From HK1 sp965202735 (GTDB lineage: Bacteria; Pseudomonadota; Gammaproteobacteria; HK1): DNA of 64,000 bases. Within the stretch, counting starts at the first letter, position 1. Each line of letters opens with the position of its first letter. Location of the stretch: positions 4,587,762 through 4,651,761 of the forward strand of contig OZ241844.1 of the NCBI GenBank assembly GCA_965202735.1, read 5' to 3'. Both the position numbers and the translations under genes were made by a program. Below, in pieces: positions 26,100 to 35,231 of the stretch. The notes below the pieces were generated by a model that was not told where the DNA came from, made no database searches, and worked only from the letters and a program-made list of their open reading frames with translations.

Positions 26100-27857
26100 T
26101 CAGTCCTCGGGTTCGAAGAGTCCCAGGCCGAAGTGGCTGCCGAACCCGATGGCGAGCGGCCCGGTGACGGGCTGCGGGAAGGCGATACGCAGGAGGGCGC
26201 CGGTGGTGTCGAGCTGCCTCTCGCCGCCACGGGAACGGAATCGGTGGAAATGGAGGGCGCGGCGCTCGGTTCCTCCGACGGCGATGCTCTCCAGCTCCTC
26301 GACCTCCACTTCGTCCGCATCCCGGCCGCGGCGCCTGAGGAGGCGGCGAACCTCGCCCGGGTAGCCGGATGCCTTCAGGTGCCCGGTGGCCAGGAACGGG
26401 GTTGCGCTTCGCCACCGGGCCGCTGTGCCGAAGATCTGCGCGCTCCCGGCAAAGTCGGCAGGGCGGCCGAATCCTTCCAGCGCGAGCCGCCATTCCCTTA
26501 CCGTCGGGGGCTCGGGCTCGTCGCCGCCCGGTCGCTGCCCTGGCGCGAGCCAGAGGCGGGTGATCCGGTCGAGACGAGCGCGGACCTTGTCGTCGATGCC
26601 GCTCTCGATGCAGACCGAGATGTGGTCGATCCAGCCATCCGAGTCCGCATCCTCCGGCAGCCAGAACGCATGGGGGTGCACGGGGTCCGCCAGCGGCCGG
26701 CCGTCGGCGCCCCGCCCCGAGATCTGCCATGGGGCGCGAGGCATCGAGCGTCCTGTCGCCTCGTCCTTCCTCCAGCCGAACTGCGCGAGCGCGGCGCGGC
26801 GCATGAGCTCCCCGATCTTCACGGCATCTTCGATGCGGGGAAGGGGCCGTCCGGCGAGCAGAAAGCGGGCGATGGTGGGTCTGTCTTCGTCTCGGGCTGC
26901 GCGACGACGCCCGGTGGAGGGGCGGCGGGGCAATACGCCGGGGCTTGCGTCGGCGTCACGCAGGTAGACGATTTCGTGCGCGGCCGGTGGACGGCTCCAG
27001 CCCCGCTCCTGATAGTCCGCGGTATCGAGCGCCAGCGCATCGACGAGCCGCGCCGGCAGCGTGTCGTCGACGAGCCGTGCCGGCGGCATGTCCGCGCCGG
27101 TCGCCTCGGTCCGAAGCTCTGCGCCTGCCTGGCCACCGCGACGGGTCTTCGACGCCCGCCGCGGCTGCGACGTTGCGTCGGCTGATTCCCGGCCGGCTTT
27201 CGCGATCAGGCGCTGTCGTTCAGCCGCATATGCCGCGGGCGAGCGCGGTGCGAGCAGGCGCACCGGAGTTCCGGCACTCCCGGCTCCCGCGGGGCGGAGA
27301 GCGCGGGATCGACGACGACCGTTGTCGGGGCGCACCGGAGTCCCGGTACTCCCGGCTCCCGCGGGCCGACAGTTCGCCTCGCCGTTCCAGTCGTCCACGG
27401 CCCGGCATTCCGTCCAGCTCTTCGCGCGGCCGAGCCAGCCGATCGACTCGGCGAGGTCGACCGCCAGCCCGAACAGGTTTCCGTTCAGGGTCAGCTCGGG
27501 CCAGGCGGCGACGATCTCCGCCCCTTTCGGCAAGTGGAAGAACCCGTCGAAGACGAGCGCTGTCTTCTCTCTCCCCTTGTCCAGCTTCCCCTGCGGCATG
27601 TAGTGGCGGGTGTGGGCGTGGATCGCACCCTCGGGCAGATGGTAGACGGGCGGCGCCTCGGCCAGCGCGTCGATGAGGGCGGCGAGATCGTCCTCCGGCC
27701 AGCGCGCGCGGTCGCCCTTGCGCCACCACGCGGCGATGATCGCGCGCAACAGCCGCCAAGGCTCCGGCGGCCATGCGACGTCCGCCTCGTTGACGTTGCG
27801 GCCCCACGGCGTCGCGTGGTAGCGACCGGCGGGGAAGCCGAAGGTCAGGGCGAACAT
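26100..27857 (-). CDS. csb2: Type I-G CRISPR protein Csb2 (Cas5-Cas6 fusion type)
   Basis: This 585-residue protein is the last gene of the effector operon. Csb2 proteins of type I-G (formerly I-U) combine Cas5-like and Cas6-like parts: they hold the crRNA 5' end and cut pre-crRNA. The N-terminus MFALTFGFPAGRYHATPWG fits the Cas5 part, and WLPEDADSDGWIDHISVCIE plus the glycine-rich end (FGSHFGLGLFEP) fits the Cas6 part. Between about residues 160 and 210 there is an unusual duplicated segment (RPAGAGSTGTPVRP and RPAGAGSAGTPVR) with low-complexity linkers. Its start lies 5 bases after the csb1 stop. Downstream, where adaptation genes and arrays often lie, there is only the IS1595 transposon. 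Confidence 0.88.
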   Translation of the reverse strand: MFALTFGFPAGRYHATPWGRNVNEADVAWPPEPWRLLRAIIAAWWRKGDRARWPEDDLAALIDALAEAPPVYHLPEGAIHAHTRHYMPQGKLDKGREKTALVFDGFFHLPKGAEIVAAWPELTLNGNLFGLAVDLAESIGWLGRAKSWTECRAVDDWNGEANCRPAGAGSTGTPVRPDNGRRRSRALRPAGAGSAGTPVRLLAPRSPAAYAAERQRLIAKAGRESADATSQPRRASKTRRGGQAGAELRTEATGADMPPARLVDDTLPARLVDALALDTADYQERGWSRPPAAHEIVYLRDADASPGVLPRRPSTGRRRAARDEDRPTIARFLLAGRPLPRIEDAVKIGELMRRAALAQFGWRKDEATGRSMPRAPWQISGRGADGRPLADPVHPHAFWLPEDADSDGWIDHISVCIESGIDDKVRARLDRITRLWLAPGQRPGGDEPEPPTVREWRLALEGFGRPADFAGSAQIFGTAARWRSATPFLATGHLKASGYPGEVRRLLRRRGRDADEVEVEELESIAVGGTERRALHFHRFRSRGGERQLDTTGALLRIAFPQPVTGPLAIGFGSHFGLGLFEPED

Positions 27858-27861
27858 CCGT

Positions 27862-28803
27862 CTACTTCCGCCAGGTGACGGTCAGCTCGCGGCTGTCTCT
27901 GTCTCCGAAGAGTCCCTGTGCTCCGACGGCATCGATCAGGGCGGGAAGCTCGGCCTCCAGGTCGGCAAGTTCAGGGAGGTCGAAGCGGTCGGGACGCGTG
28001 ACTACGATTTCGTGAACATCGAGGTCGCATGCGGTGCGCAGCCGAAGCCCCTCGACCAGGAAGCGCCGAATCTTGAAGAGGGCCATCGCGATGAGCAGCC
28101 GTTCGACCGCATCACCCAGGCCGAACGCCCGGATCTGCCGCAGGTCGAGGTTGAAGCAGGCCGTGATCCGCTCGGCCACCCACTCGTCCCGTGCAAAGGG
28201 GACGTTGCCCTCGCCTTGCTTTAACTTGGGGTCAAGTCGATTAAACTTTACACCGCCGCTCGCCGCCACCTTCGCATTCGAGGCTTCGATGAAGGCGGAC
28301 AGCACTCGGGGCAACCGAATCACGCCGGCTATTTCTTCCAGAAATACCCCATGAACAAGGGAGTTAATATCGTATTTGAGTAATGCTGGCACCAGTTGTC
28401 CATGAATATTGAATGGTCGATTCGCCTCGAAACCGATTTCATTCCTGATTCGTTCAAACCCCTCGGCTCGCGCGATGTATTCCGAGTTAATACGGTGCGC
28501 TTCGAGTACCGAATTAGTAATGCGCTCTCCTTCGGCGTTGACGACGCGAACGTATGGCAGTCCTTTCAATGGAATAACCCAATCGTCGGCGTTCTCGTCC
28601 CAGCACACCGCCTCCAGGCGGTTCGCCATGGACTGGGCGCTCTCGACGAGCACGATCCGGCCCTGTCCGTCCGGTGATTCGTAGACGGCGTGGCCGAGAT
28701 TGGGGAACCCCGTCGGCTGGAATCGGCTGCCCTGGACGGGGGTCAGTTTCGCTTCGACGAGCAGGCGCGGCGCGCCGTCGAGTGGGGTCAGATCAAGCGG
28801 CAT
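27862..28803 (-). CDS. csb1: Type I-G CRISPR protein Csb1 (Cas7 type)
   Basis: This 313-residue protein is the Cas7-like backbone subunit that coats the crRNA. The Csb1 (GSU0053) family is recognised by LVEAKLTPVQGSRFQPTGFP at the N-terminus, by SAQSMANRLEAVCWD and by VHGVFLEEIAG near the middle. The ATG at 28803 lies inside the csx17 end (11-base overlap). Parts of the gene (28200-28560) are noticeably richer in A and T than the rest, which hints at mosaic origin. It acts in the type I-G Cascade with Csx17 and Csb2. Confidence 0.92.
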   Translation of the reverse strand: MPLDLTPLDGAPRLLVEAKLTPVQGSRFQPTGFPNLGHAVYESPDGQGRIVLVESAQSMANRLEAVCWDENADDWVIPLKGLPYVRVVNAEGERITNSVLEAHRINSEYIARAEGFERIRNEIGFEANRPFNIHGQLVPALLKYDINSLVHGVFLEEIAGVIRLPRVLSAFIEASNAKVAASGGVKFNRLDPKLKQGEGNVPFARDEWVAERITACFNLDLRQIRAFGLGDAVERLLIAMALFKIRRFLVEGLRLRTACDLDVHEIVVTRPDRFDLPELADLEAELPALIDAVGAQGLFGDRDSRELTVTWRK

Positions 28804-31324
28804 CGGTCGTTTCCTCCGTTGGAAAGCCGTCGTCGGGCAACGCATCGGGCCAGACGCGAGCGAGCAGCGCCTTCAGGTCACGGTCTCCGATCGGGATCAG
28901 AAGCGAGGCAGCCAGCCGGTCGGCCCGCACGCCGGCGCCGACCCGACTGGCTGCGTGGCCGTGCGAGCCCGCCGGATCGAAAGGGGAGGCGAGGCCCGAC
29001 GCACGAGCGCGGGCCAAGGCGGTGCGGACCGCTTCGTCGGTCGCTCGCCCGTCCCGGCTGCCGCCGCCGGCGCGCAGGCGAGCCAGCAACCCGGGCGGCA
29101 ACGGCAGGCGGGCCTCGCCGTCGAGCAGCGCCCCGGCGCACCGAAGGGCCTTATAGGTGGAGAACAGCGGCTTCAGAGCGGCATATGCAAAGGGCGGCTC
29201 CATGACGGGTGCGCCATCACGTGTCGTCGGGCGCCCCAACCGCGCCGGGGCCGCCCATACCAGGCCAGCAAGCAACGCGGCGCATCTTGCGTCGTCGAAA
29301 TCACCTTCGATGAACGCGGCCACGTCTGCGGCCCCCGCGAAGGCGGCGCCCGCGAGCGGCTTGTCCGGCAGCCCGCGTATCGCCGCCTCGACCATCCGCC
29401 GCTCCAGGACCGCGATCATGTTCGAGACGAGGCTTCCGGCCCCCCAGACGACGGTGGGTGGAGGGTCGGCAGAGTGCCATGTCCGGCGTTCGCGGAGGTT
29501 CGTCCTGTTGAAAAATCGTTCTCCGTCGATCGCGACCGGGGCGAAATGGGCCGCCATCGGCAGCGCGGGTACGGCTGGAGATCGGGAGGCTTCCTCCTGC
29601 GTCTCATCATGCGGTATGGATGCCGGGTCCGTTGCTGATCCACCGTCCGCCGAGGCGCCGCCCGGGCGATGCGGGTGTCGGCCTGTCCGATGCTCCGGCG
29701 GAGAGAGTCCGAGGCTGGCGAGGGCGGCCGCGACCCGGAATTCAGGTGTGCCATCATCCGCCTGCCGAATCCAGTCCCGCGACAATCTCGGTGGAGGATT
29801 CAGCTTTTCGCGGGCTTTTCGATTCGTGGCCAGCCACTCGACGAAGCCGCCGATAGCCAACAGTGCGTTGCGGGACCCTTCGGGCGCCCGGGCCGCATCC
29901 GTCATCTGGAACAGCGAATCCTCCAGCCGGCGCATCGCCTGCCGGGCTCGACTCGGGGCTGCCCTCCGGTTGCCGACCAGTCGTTGCGCCCGCCCGAGCC
30001 AGTCGCCAACTTCCAGGTCGGCGATCAGGTCTCGGCGTGGATGGGCGGGCGTGGCAATTCGACCGAGAGGAGTCGCCTGATACGGCATCTTCCTGTCGGG
30101 TTGAATGAGGGAATAGCGCTCGAAGCTGCTGATTCCCCGGGCGAGCCCAATCTGTGCGACCGAACGGGCGGCATCGAGACCGGTGCGCGCGGTGCGGTTT
30201 CCCAGGGTGAGCCTGCCTTCCGAGAAGATGGCCATGACCTCGATGAACGCGGCGGGTTTCTTCCACAGTGGCGCCCAGATTTCACCGCGAGGACGCAACG
30301 GGTCTTCAGGGGAGAAGTTCCCGGCGGCGGCCCCGATGGGTTCGAAGGTGAACGGGAAGGAGGCTCGGCTGCCGCCCGCCGCCCCCCAGCTTCGGGTCAG
30401 GGCGCCGGCGAATGCAATGGTTCCCTCCATCGCCAGCACGACATCCCACGGGTTCAGGGGATTCAAGCCTTCGTATCCGTTCGTTGCATTGCTTCCACCC
30501 TGACCGGGACTGAACTGGCCCATCGTTCTTTGGGTGCCGGTGCCCAGACGACCTCCGCCGAGGAGTGCACCATCGAGCGACGACTTTCCGAACCCCGTAG
30601 CGAAGCCGTCGTCCACCCCGAACAGCCGGGCCAATTCATCTGCGAAGTTGACACCGAAATCGCGGCTGCCGTCGTTCCCGCCGGACCCGAGCAAGGGCAT
30701 CGGAGTTTCCTCGGCCGAAAGAACATAGCAGGCGTCGACGTATGAGACATGGCCCGGCTCCGTCGCCGATCGCAGGGCCGGAAGCAATACCCGCTTGGAC
30801 TGCTTCTCCTGCTTCTCCGCCTTCTTCTTTTCCTCCTCCCGGGACTTTCTCTCCTCTCCCCGCAATGTCTTTATCTCTTTCTCGAGAGCCTTCCTCCTTG
30901 CACGAAGGCGGTTTTGCCTGACAAGCTCATCATTCCCGCGCGAACGTTCGATAGTCCGCCGCATGTTCGCGAAACGAGGGGCCGGACTTGCTCCAAACCT
31001 GCGCATGAGCTCGGCGCCGGCGCGCGTCGAGTCCTCCCGCCCGTCCCCTTCGAGGAAGCCGGCACGGCCATTCCACGGGGCGATGATCGGGCTCGGTGCG
31101 TAGTCCTCCAGAAAGAAGCGGAGTACCTCTTCGCGAGCGAGCGCGGTCCTCAGATGAAAGCGCTCGTTCTCCCACCAGCCCCGCACGCGCGGGTCGGCGG
31201 CCTCGCCGCTGACGTTGTTGGCCGGCGACGAGAGCAGGCGCAGGACGCCGAGCGCCTTCAGGTAGGACGCCAGTGGCGTGGGGGCGCATCCGTCGAGCGC
31301 GATCGGATCAGGCGTCGCCACCAC
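28793..31324 (-). CDS. csx17: Type I-G CRISPR large subunit Csx17 (Cas8)
   Basis: This 843-residue protein is the large subunit of the type I-G effector. The start (GTG 31324) gives the family N-terminus LDGCAPTPLASYLKALGVLRLL. A charged coiled-coil segment (EKEIKTLRGEERKSREEEKK) lies near residue 155, and later LALIGGFVEW-like and ERYSLIQPDRKMPYQATPLG blocks are typical. It overlaps cas3 by 17 bases and csb1 by 11. In this subtype it is thought to serve the Cas8 role of target recognition and Cas3 recruitment. Confidence 0.92.
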   Translation of the reverse strand: MVATPDPIALDGCAPTPLASYLKALGVLRLLSSPANNVSGEAADPRVRGWWENERFHLRTALAREEVLRFFLEDYAPSPIIAPWNGRAGFLEGDGREDSTRAGAELMRRFGASPAPRFANMRRTIERSRGNDELVRQNRLRARRKALEKEIKTLRGEERKSREEEKKKAEKQEKQSKRVLLPALRSATEPGHVSYVDACYVLSAEETPMPLLGSGGNDGSRDFGVNFADELARLFGVDDGFATGFGKSSLDGALLGGGRLGTGTQRTMGQFSPGQGGSNATNGYEGLNPLNPWDVVLAMEGTIAFAGALTRSWGAAGGSRASFPFTFEPIGAAAGNFSPEDPLRPRGEIWAPLWKKPAAFIEVMAIFSEGRLTLGNRTARTGLDAARSVAQIGLARGISSFERYSLIQPDRKMPYQATPLGRIATPAHPRRDLIADLEVGDWLGRAQRLVGNRRAAPSRARQAMRRLEDSLFQMTDAARAPEGSRNALLAIGGFVEWLATNRKAREKLNPPPRLSRDWIRQADDGTPEFRVAAALASLGLSPPEHRTGRHPHRPGGASADGGSATDPASIPHDETQEEASRSPAVPALPMAAHFAPVAIDGERFFNRTNLRERRTWHSADPPPTVVWGAGSLVSNMIAVLERRMVEAAIRGLPDKPLAGAAFAGAADVAAFIEGDFDDARCAALLAGLVWAAPARLGRPTTRDGAPVMEPPFAYAALKPLFSTYKALRCAGALLDGEARLPLPPGLLARLRAGGGSRDGRATDEAVRTALARARASGLASPFDPAGSHGHAASRVGAGVRADRLAASLLIPIGDRDLKALLARVWPDALPDDGFPTEETTDAA

Positions 31325-33947
31325 TCCACTCCCGTTCCTTCGCCGACGCTCGCCAGTCGGCGATGCGGACGATGGTCTCCATCCAGGCGAGACGGAAGGG
31401 ACCGAACCGTTTCAGCAGATCGCGCGTGCGCTCGGTCCAGCTCTCGCGCGTCACGTCGTCCCAGCCGAGCTCCATGATCGACAGGGTGAGCGGGCCGCCG
31501 GCCCAGCGTTCGCCGGCGCCGAGATCGACGCCCGGAAGCTCGTCGCCTTCCCATATCCCGCGGGCGAATCGTGCGCCCGCCTGTTCGCCCGCCTGTTCGC
31601 CCGTCGGCGCTCGCTCGCGCGGCAGCGCGCGGAGGTTCATCCGCACCTTCCCGTGATGGGCGGCGATCAGCCAAGCCACGAGATCGGCGTCGCGCGACCA
31701 GTGCTCGTGGTGGAGGAACGCGAGGGCGGACGCAAGCTCGTGCCGGAAGAAGGCGCGGCCGTGACGAAGATTCGTCCCGACCGTCTTCGCGAGGAGCATG
31801 TCCGGGTCGGCATCGGGTCGGGAGAGTCCTCGACGCATGGTGTCCTGGAAGACCTCGTGCGCCTTCCCGAGATCGTGCCAGCGCGCCGCCCGGACGATGG
31901 CCTCGCGGGTCTCGGGGTCGACGGCGAGGGCGCGGCAGAGAGCCTCGGCCTCCTCGGCGACATGGTCGAGATGTTCGGTGAGCGGCACCGGCACGCCGAT
32001 CGTGCTTCGCGGATCTTCGTCGTGGCCCTCCTCGTCCGCAGCCGATGGTGGACCCGAGACGGAGGTGAGATCCGGGGAGCCGGCGACCGGCGTCGGAACA
32101 TCCTTGGGATTGCCCGTGAACCCGATGGATTCATCGTACCCGCCGGCCTTCGTATCCACGAGCAGGGTCATTCCCGGCCAAGGAGGATCCGGATCCCGGA
32201 AGGGTCTCCAGCCGGGCGGCGCCTTGCCGGTCGGCCCCTCCGTGCTTCGCCACTGCGGGTCGCGGACGAAGACGGTGTCTTCCCCGGAGCGCTGATTCCG
32301 CAGCTTTTTCAGCCAGTCCCCGGCCCCGCCGATCGGAGCCGTGCACAGCTCATCGGCATTGGGCCGGGGTGGTCTGGACGACACGCCGGCGCTCCGGGAC
32401 CCCTCGCGCAGATCGCGCCAGAAGATGCGGACATCGGTGTCGTCCGCGTCGCGGACATAGTGAGAGATATCGACATCGAAGCCGGTCAGATCGGGGTCCG
32501 TATCGAAGAGATCGTCCAGATCCTTCCGGCGGATGACCCGTCGTGGCGGATCGACGGCGCCCGGCCGGGGGAGGTTCGCGGGAGCCGCGTCGGCCAGCGA
32601 CGCAAGCCGTTCGCGCGCCGCCCGCAATTCCTCGACCGCGTAGGGCCGCGCCAGCTCGTTCTCGGCCTTCTCGTCCCCCGATTCGCCGAGCAGATCGATC
32701 CAGAAGATGTCGGCGCCGCCATCGAGCTCCGCGTACCGGTTCGCGCGACCGAAGCGCTGCACCAGGGACGGCCAGGGCGCGAGCTCGGTGAACAGGACGG
32801 CGGCGGAGATGTCGACACCGGCTTCGACGGCCTGCGTGGCGACCACGATGATGTCATCCGACCCGCCGCCGACCACCTTGTTCATCTCCCGCTCGCGCTC
32901 GGCCGGGCGAAAGCGCGAGTGGACGAGGGCCAGCACCGGCGACGGTGCCTCACGTTGCGGGAGCGATCGCTTGATCGCCGCATGAAGTTCTCGATGAAGT
33001 TCCTGCGCCCGCGCCACCCGGTTGACGATCACGAGGGTCATGTGCCCGGTGCGGCGGGCGGCCAGGATCGATTCCGCGAGCTCCCCGACATAGCGCTTCA
33101 AGTCATCGGGCGTCGCAGACGCCGGTCCGATGTCGGAACGGCGAAGCACCTTCTTCGCCTTCGCGAGGCGGGCGAGCCGGCCGTCCGCCGCCGCACCCGG
33201 ATCGACCCGCGCCACCGTTTCCGGTGCCGGCTCGGCATGATCCACGGTCCTGAGCCAGGCCGGCTCGAGGGTGGCGGAGATCCAGAGGCTGCGGGCGGGA
33301 TGGCCGTTCGGTCGATGCGCACGCGCGGCGCGCGCGGCCTCGTGGCGACGAAAGGCATCGAGCTGGGCCGAGGTGGCACGGCCCGCCCCCATGAGCTGGA
33401 CTTCGTCGAAGACCCACTGGGTGTCGTCGTGAAGCAGCGCGAACTCCATCGGCCAGTTGGCCCGCGAGGCAGCGTAGCCGCGCATGAGCGCACGGCTGAG
33501 AAGCATGTCCTGGGTGCCGACGAGCACCGCCGGACGTTCGGGCTTCTCAATCCAGCCGCCCGCCTCGGCGCCGCCCATGAGAACATGAACATCATCCGGG
33601 CCGGGCAGCCCGGCCGCGCCCGTCGCCTCCGCCGCCAACCTGCCGAACCAGCCCTTCACGGAATCCGCAGTCTGCTCGACCAGGGTCCGCATCGGCAGGC
33701 ACCACACTAGGCGTCGCGGCGTCGCGTCGGGCGCGCGCAGCCGGTGCGCGGCCCAGCCAAGGGTGACGGCCGCCGTCTTGCCCGATCCGGTCGGCGCGAT
33801 CAGAGCCTGCGGCCACTCCTCGTCCATGAGGGCCTGCTGCCAGCCGTCGGGCCGCGTCTCCGGGCCGAGGGCAATGCGGTAGATTGACGCTCCTTCCAGG
33901 CGGCTCTCCGGCGGGGTCGTTGCCGGGCGAGTGGTGGAGCTACTCAT
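31308..33947 (-). CDS. cas3: Type I-G Cas3 helicase-nuclease, C-terminal HD domain
   Basis: This 879-residue protein shreds target DNA recruited by Cascade. It has the reversed domain order typical of subtype I-G: the helicase comes first, with Walker A APTGSGKT (residues 51-58), DEVQ (181-184), SATLEP, and motif VI QRFGRANRY near residue 395; the HD nuclease comes last, with ARWHDLGKAHEVFQ and LIAAHHGKVRMNL. All catalytic residues that I can check are present. It heads the operon; the 247 bases upstream (33948-34194) hold the probable promoter and no CRISPR repeats. Confidence 0.93.
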   Translation of the reverse strand: MSSSTTRPATTPPESRLEGASIYRIALGPETRPDGWQQALMDEEWPQALIAPTGSGKTAAVTLGWAAHRLRAPDATPRRLVWCLPMRTLVEQTADSVKGWFGRLAAEATGAAGLPGPDDVHVLMGGAEAGGWIEKPERPAVLVGTQDMLLSRALMRGYAASRANWPMEFALLHDDTQWVFDEVQLMGAGRATSAQLDAFRRHEAARAARAHRPNGHPARSLWISATLEPAWLRTVDHAEPAPETVARVDPGAAADGRLARLAKAKKVLRRSDIGPASATPDDLKRYVGELAESILAARRTGHMTLVIVNRVARAQELHRELHAAIKRSLPQREAPSPVLALVHSRFRPAEREREMNKVVGGGSDDIIVVATQAVEAGVDISAAVLFTELAPWPSLVQRFGRANRYAELDGGADIFWIDLLGESGDEKAENELARPYAVEELRAARERLASLADAAPANLPRPGAVDPPRRVIRRKDLDDLFDTDPDLTGFDVDISHYVRDADDTDVRIFWRDLREGSRSAGVSSRPPRPNADELCTAPIGGAGDWLKKLRNQRSGEDTVFVRDPQWRSTEGPTGKAPPGWRPFRDPDPPWPGMTLLVDTKAGGYDESIGFTGNPKDVPTPVAGSPDLTSVSGPPSAADEEGHDEDPRSTIGVPVPLTEHLDHVAEEAEALCRALAVDPETREAIVRAARWHDLGKAHEVFQDTMRRGLSRPDADPDMLLAKTVGTNLRHGRAFFRHELASALAFLHHEHWSRDADLVAWLIAAHHGKVRMNLRALPRERAPTGEQAGEQAGARFARGIWEGDELPGVDLGAGERWAGGPLTLSIMELGWDDVTRESWTERTRDLLKRFGPFRLAWMETIVRIADWRASAKEREWSGGDA

Positions 33948-34194
33948 CTCCGGTATCCCGGATTCCGGAGAGTCCCGGAATCGTCTCGGGAGCCCGCGCT
34001 CTCCCGCGTGGTCGGGTGCAGGATGCCGGAACGGTCACAAGCTGTTCGGGAACGCCAGGACACTGTCTTCGGGTCCGTATCTTCTCATCGGCATCCCGGA
34101 AGAGGTCGTTCCGCCCATTGCCCACTTCCCGGTTCACGGTTCGGCCACATACGGTGAGATGGCGGCAGGATGCCGGTGTCATTCTCTCCAGCCA

Positions 34195-34923
34195 TCAGCC
34201 GGGACCGTACCGCGAGAACGCGCCCGAGTACGTCTTCGGGCGGGGCGGGGCGTAGCCGCCTCGCTTCGAGGTCGTGATCCCGAGCACCGCGAGACCCTCG
34301 ACGATCTTCACCGCCGCGGTGACCCCCTCCACCACCGGCACCGCCAGCTCCCCGGAGAGCGAGCGGGCCATGTCCACCATGCCCGCGCAGCCGAGCACGA
34401 TGGACTCGCAGCCGTCCTCGTCGAGGGCGCGGCGGATCTCCGAGCGAAGCCGGTCGCGGGCGCCCGACGCCGGGTCCTCCAGCGCGAGCACCGGAATCTC
34501 GGACGCCCGGACCTTGCGGCACAGGTCCGCGTACCCGTAGCGCCGCGCGAGATGCTCGAGAGCCGGCACGGACCGGCCGAGCGTGGTGACCACCGTGAAG
34601 CTGCCGGAGACGACCGAGGCGGCCTGCATCGCCGCTTGGCAGATCCCGATCACCGGGGCGGAGGTCACGCACCGCGCCGCGTCGACCCCGGTGTCGTCGA
34701 AGCACCCGACCACGACGCCGGCGGCGTCGGGGTGCGCCTTCACCGCATCCAGCATCGCGGGGACCGAGAACGCCTCGTCGTAGTATCCCTCGATGCTCTC
34801 CGGCCCGTACCCGGCGGTGACCGCGACGACCCCGGTGCCCGGCGACGCCACCGAACGGGCGGCGGCGTCCATCTTCCTGGTCATCGAGCGAGTGGTGTTG
34901 GGGTTGACGAGGAGGATCTTCAT
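34195..34923 (-). CDS. Aspartate/glutamate (hydantoin) racemase family protein
   Basis: This 242-residue protein has the family start KILLVNPNTTRSMTRKM, the first catalytic Cys in VVVGCFDDTGVDAARC and the second in IVLGCAGMVDMA (two-Cys proton relay). This branch contains allantoin and hydantoin racemases. The ATG at 34923 gives the correct N-terminus. With the PuuE-type and ureidoglycine-transaminase-type genes at 40362 and 41382 it fits a ureide or hydantoin degradation locus. It lies next to the PotBC-type transporter genes on the same strand, with a MITE (B2) in between. Confidence 0.85.
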   Translation of the reverse strand: MKILLVNPNTTRSMTRKMDAAARSVASPGTGVVAVTAGYGPESIEGYYDEAFSVPAMLDAVKAHPDAAGVVVGCFDDTGVDAARCVTSAPVIGICQAAMQAASVVSGSFTVVTTLGRSVPALEHLARRYGYADLCRKVRASEIPVLALEDPASGARDRLRSEIRRALDEDGCESIVLGCAGMVDMARSLSGELAVPVVEGVTAAVKIVEGLAVLGITTSKRGGYAPPRPKTYSGAFSRYGPG

Positions 34924-34951
34924 CGCGCGCGCAGTCCTCCATTGCCGAGCC

Positions 34952-35094
34952 GGGTGCATGTCCGATTTGCGAGATCCATCGTTTTCAGCTCCGGGAGCCC
35001 CTGGAGTCGAGGGCATCCTGCTCTCGTTCGCGAGGGCGGCCCGCCCTCGATCCCGGGGATACCGCAAATCGGACGTACACCCTGACATACACCC
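34952..35094. repeat. MITE family B, copy B2
   Basis: This 143-bp palindromic repeat begins GGGTGCATGTCCG and has the complementary arm CGGACGTACACCC near 35070, with a second partial tip ATACACCC to 35094. It is flanked by TTGCCGAGCC (34942-34951) and TTGCCGAACC (35095-35104), a 10-bp target duplication with one mismatch. It shares its tips and much of its sequence with copy B1 at 18056. Confidence 0.78.
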
Positions 35095-35231
35095 TTGCCG
35101 AACCGGGCGAGAGCGGTGGTCATGCGCACCTCCCTGCCGGGCGGCTCGCACCATCGGACGAGAGCGGCGATCACATGCGGCTCCTTGCCGGCCGGCTCGC
35201 GCCGTACCCCGTCGGGGAACGGGCTCGCCGG

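Noticed and set aside
31308..33947. Cas3 first seemed to lack its HD nuclease domain
   Set aside because: The HD residues are at the C-terminus (RWHDLGK, AAHHGK), which is the normal order for type I-G.
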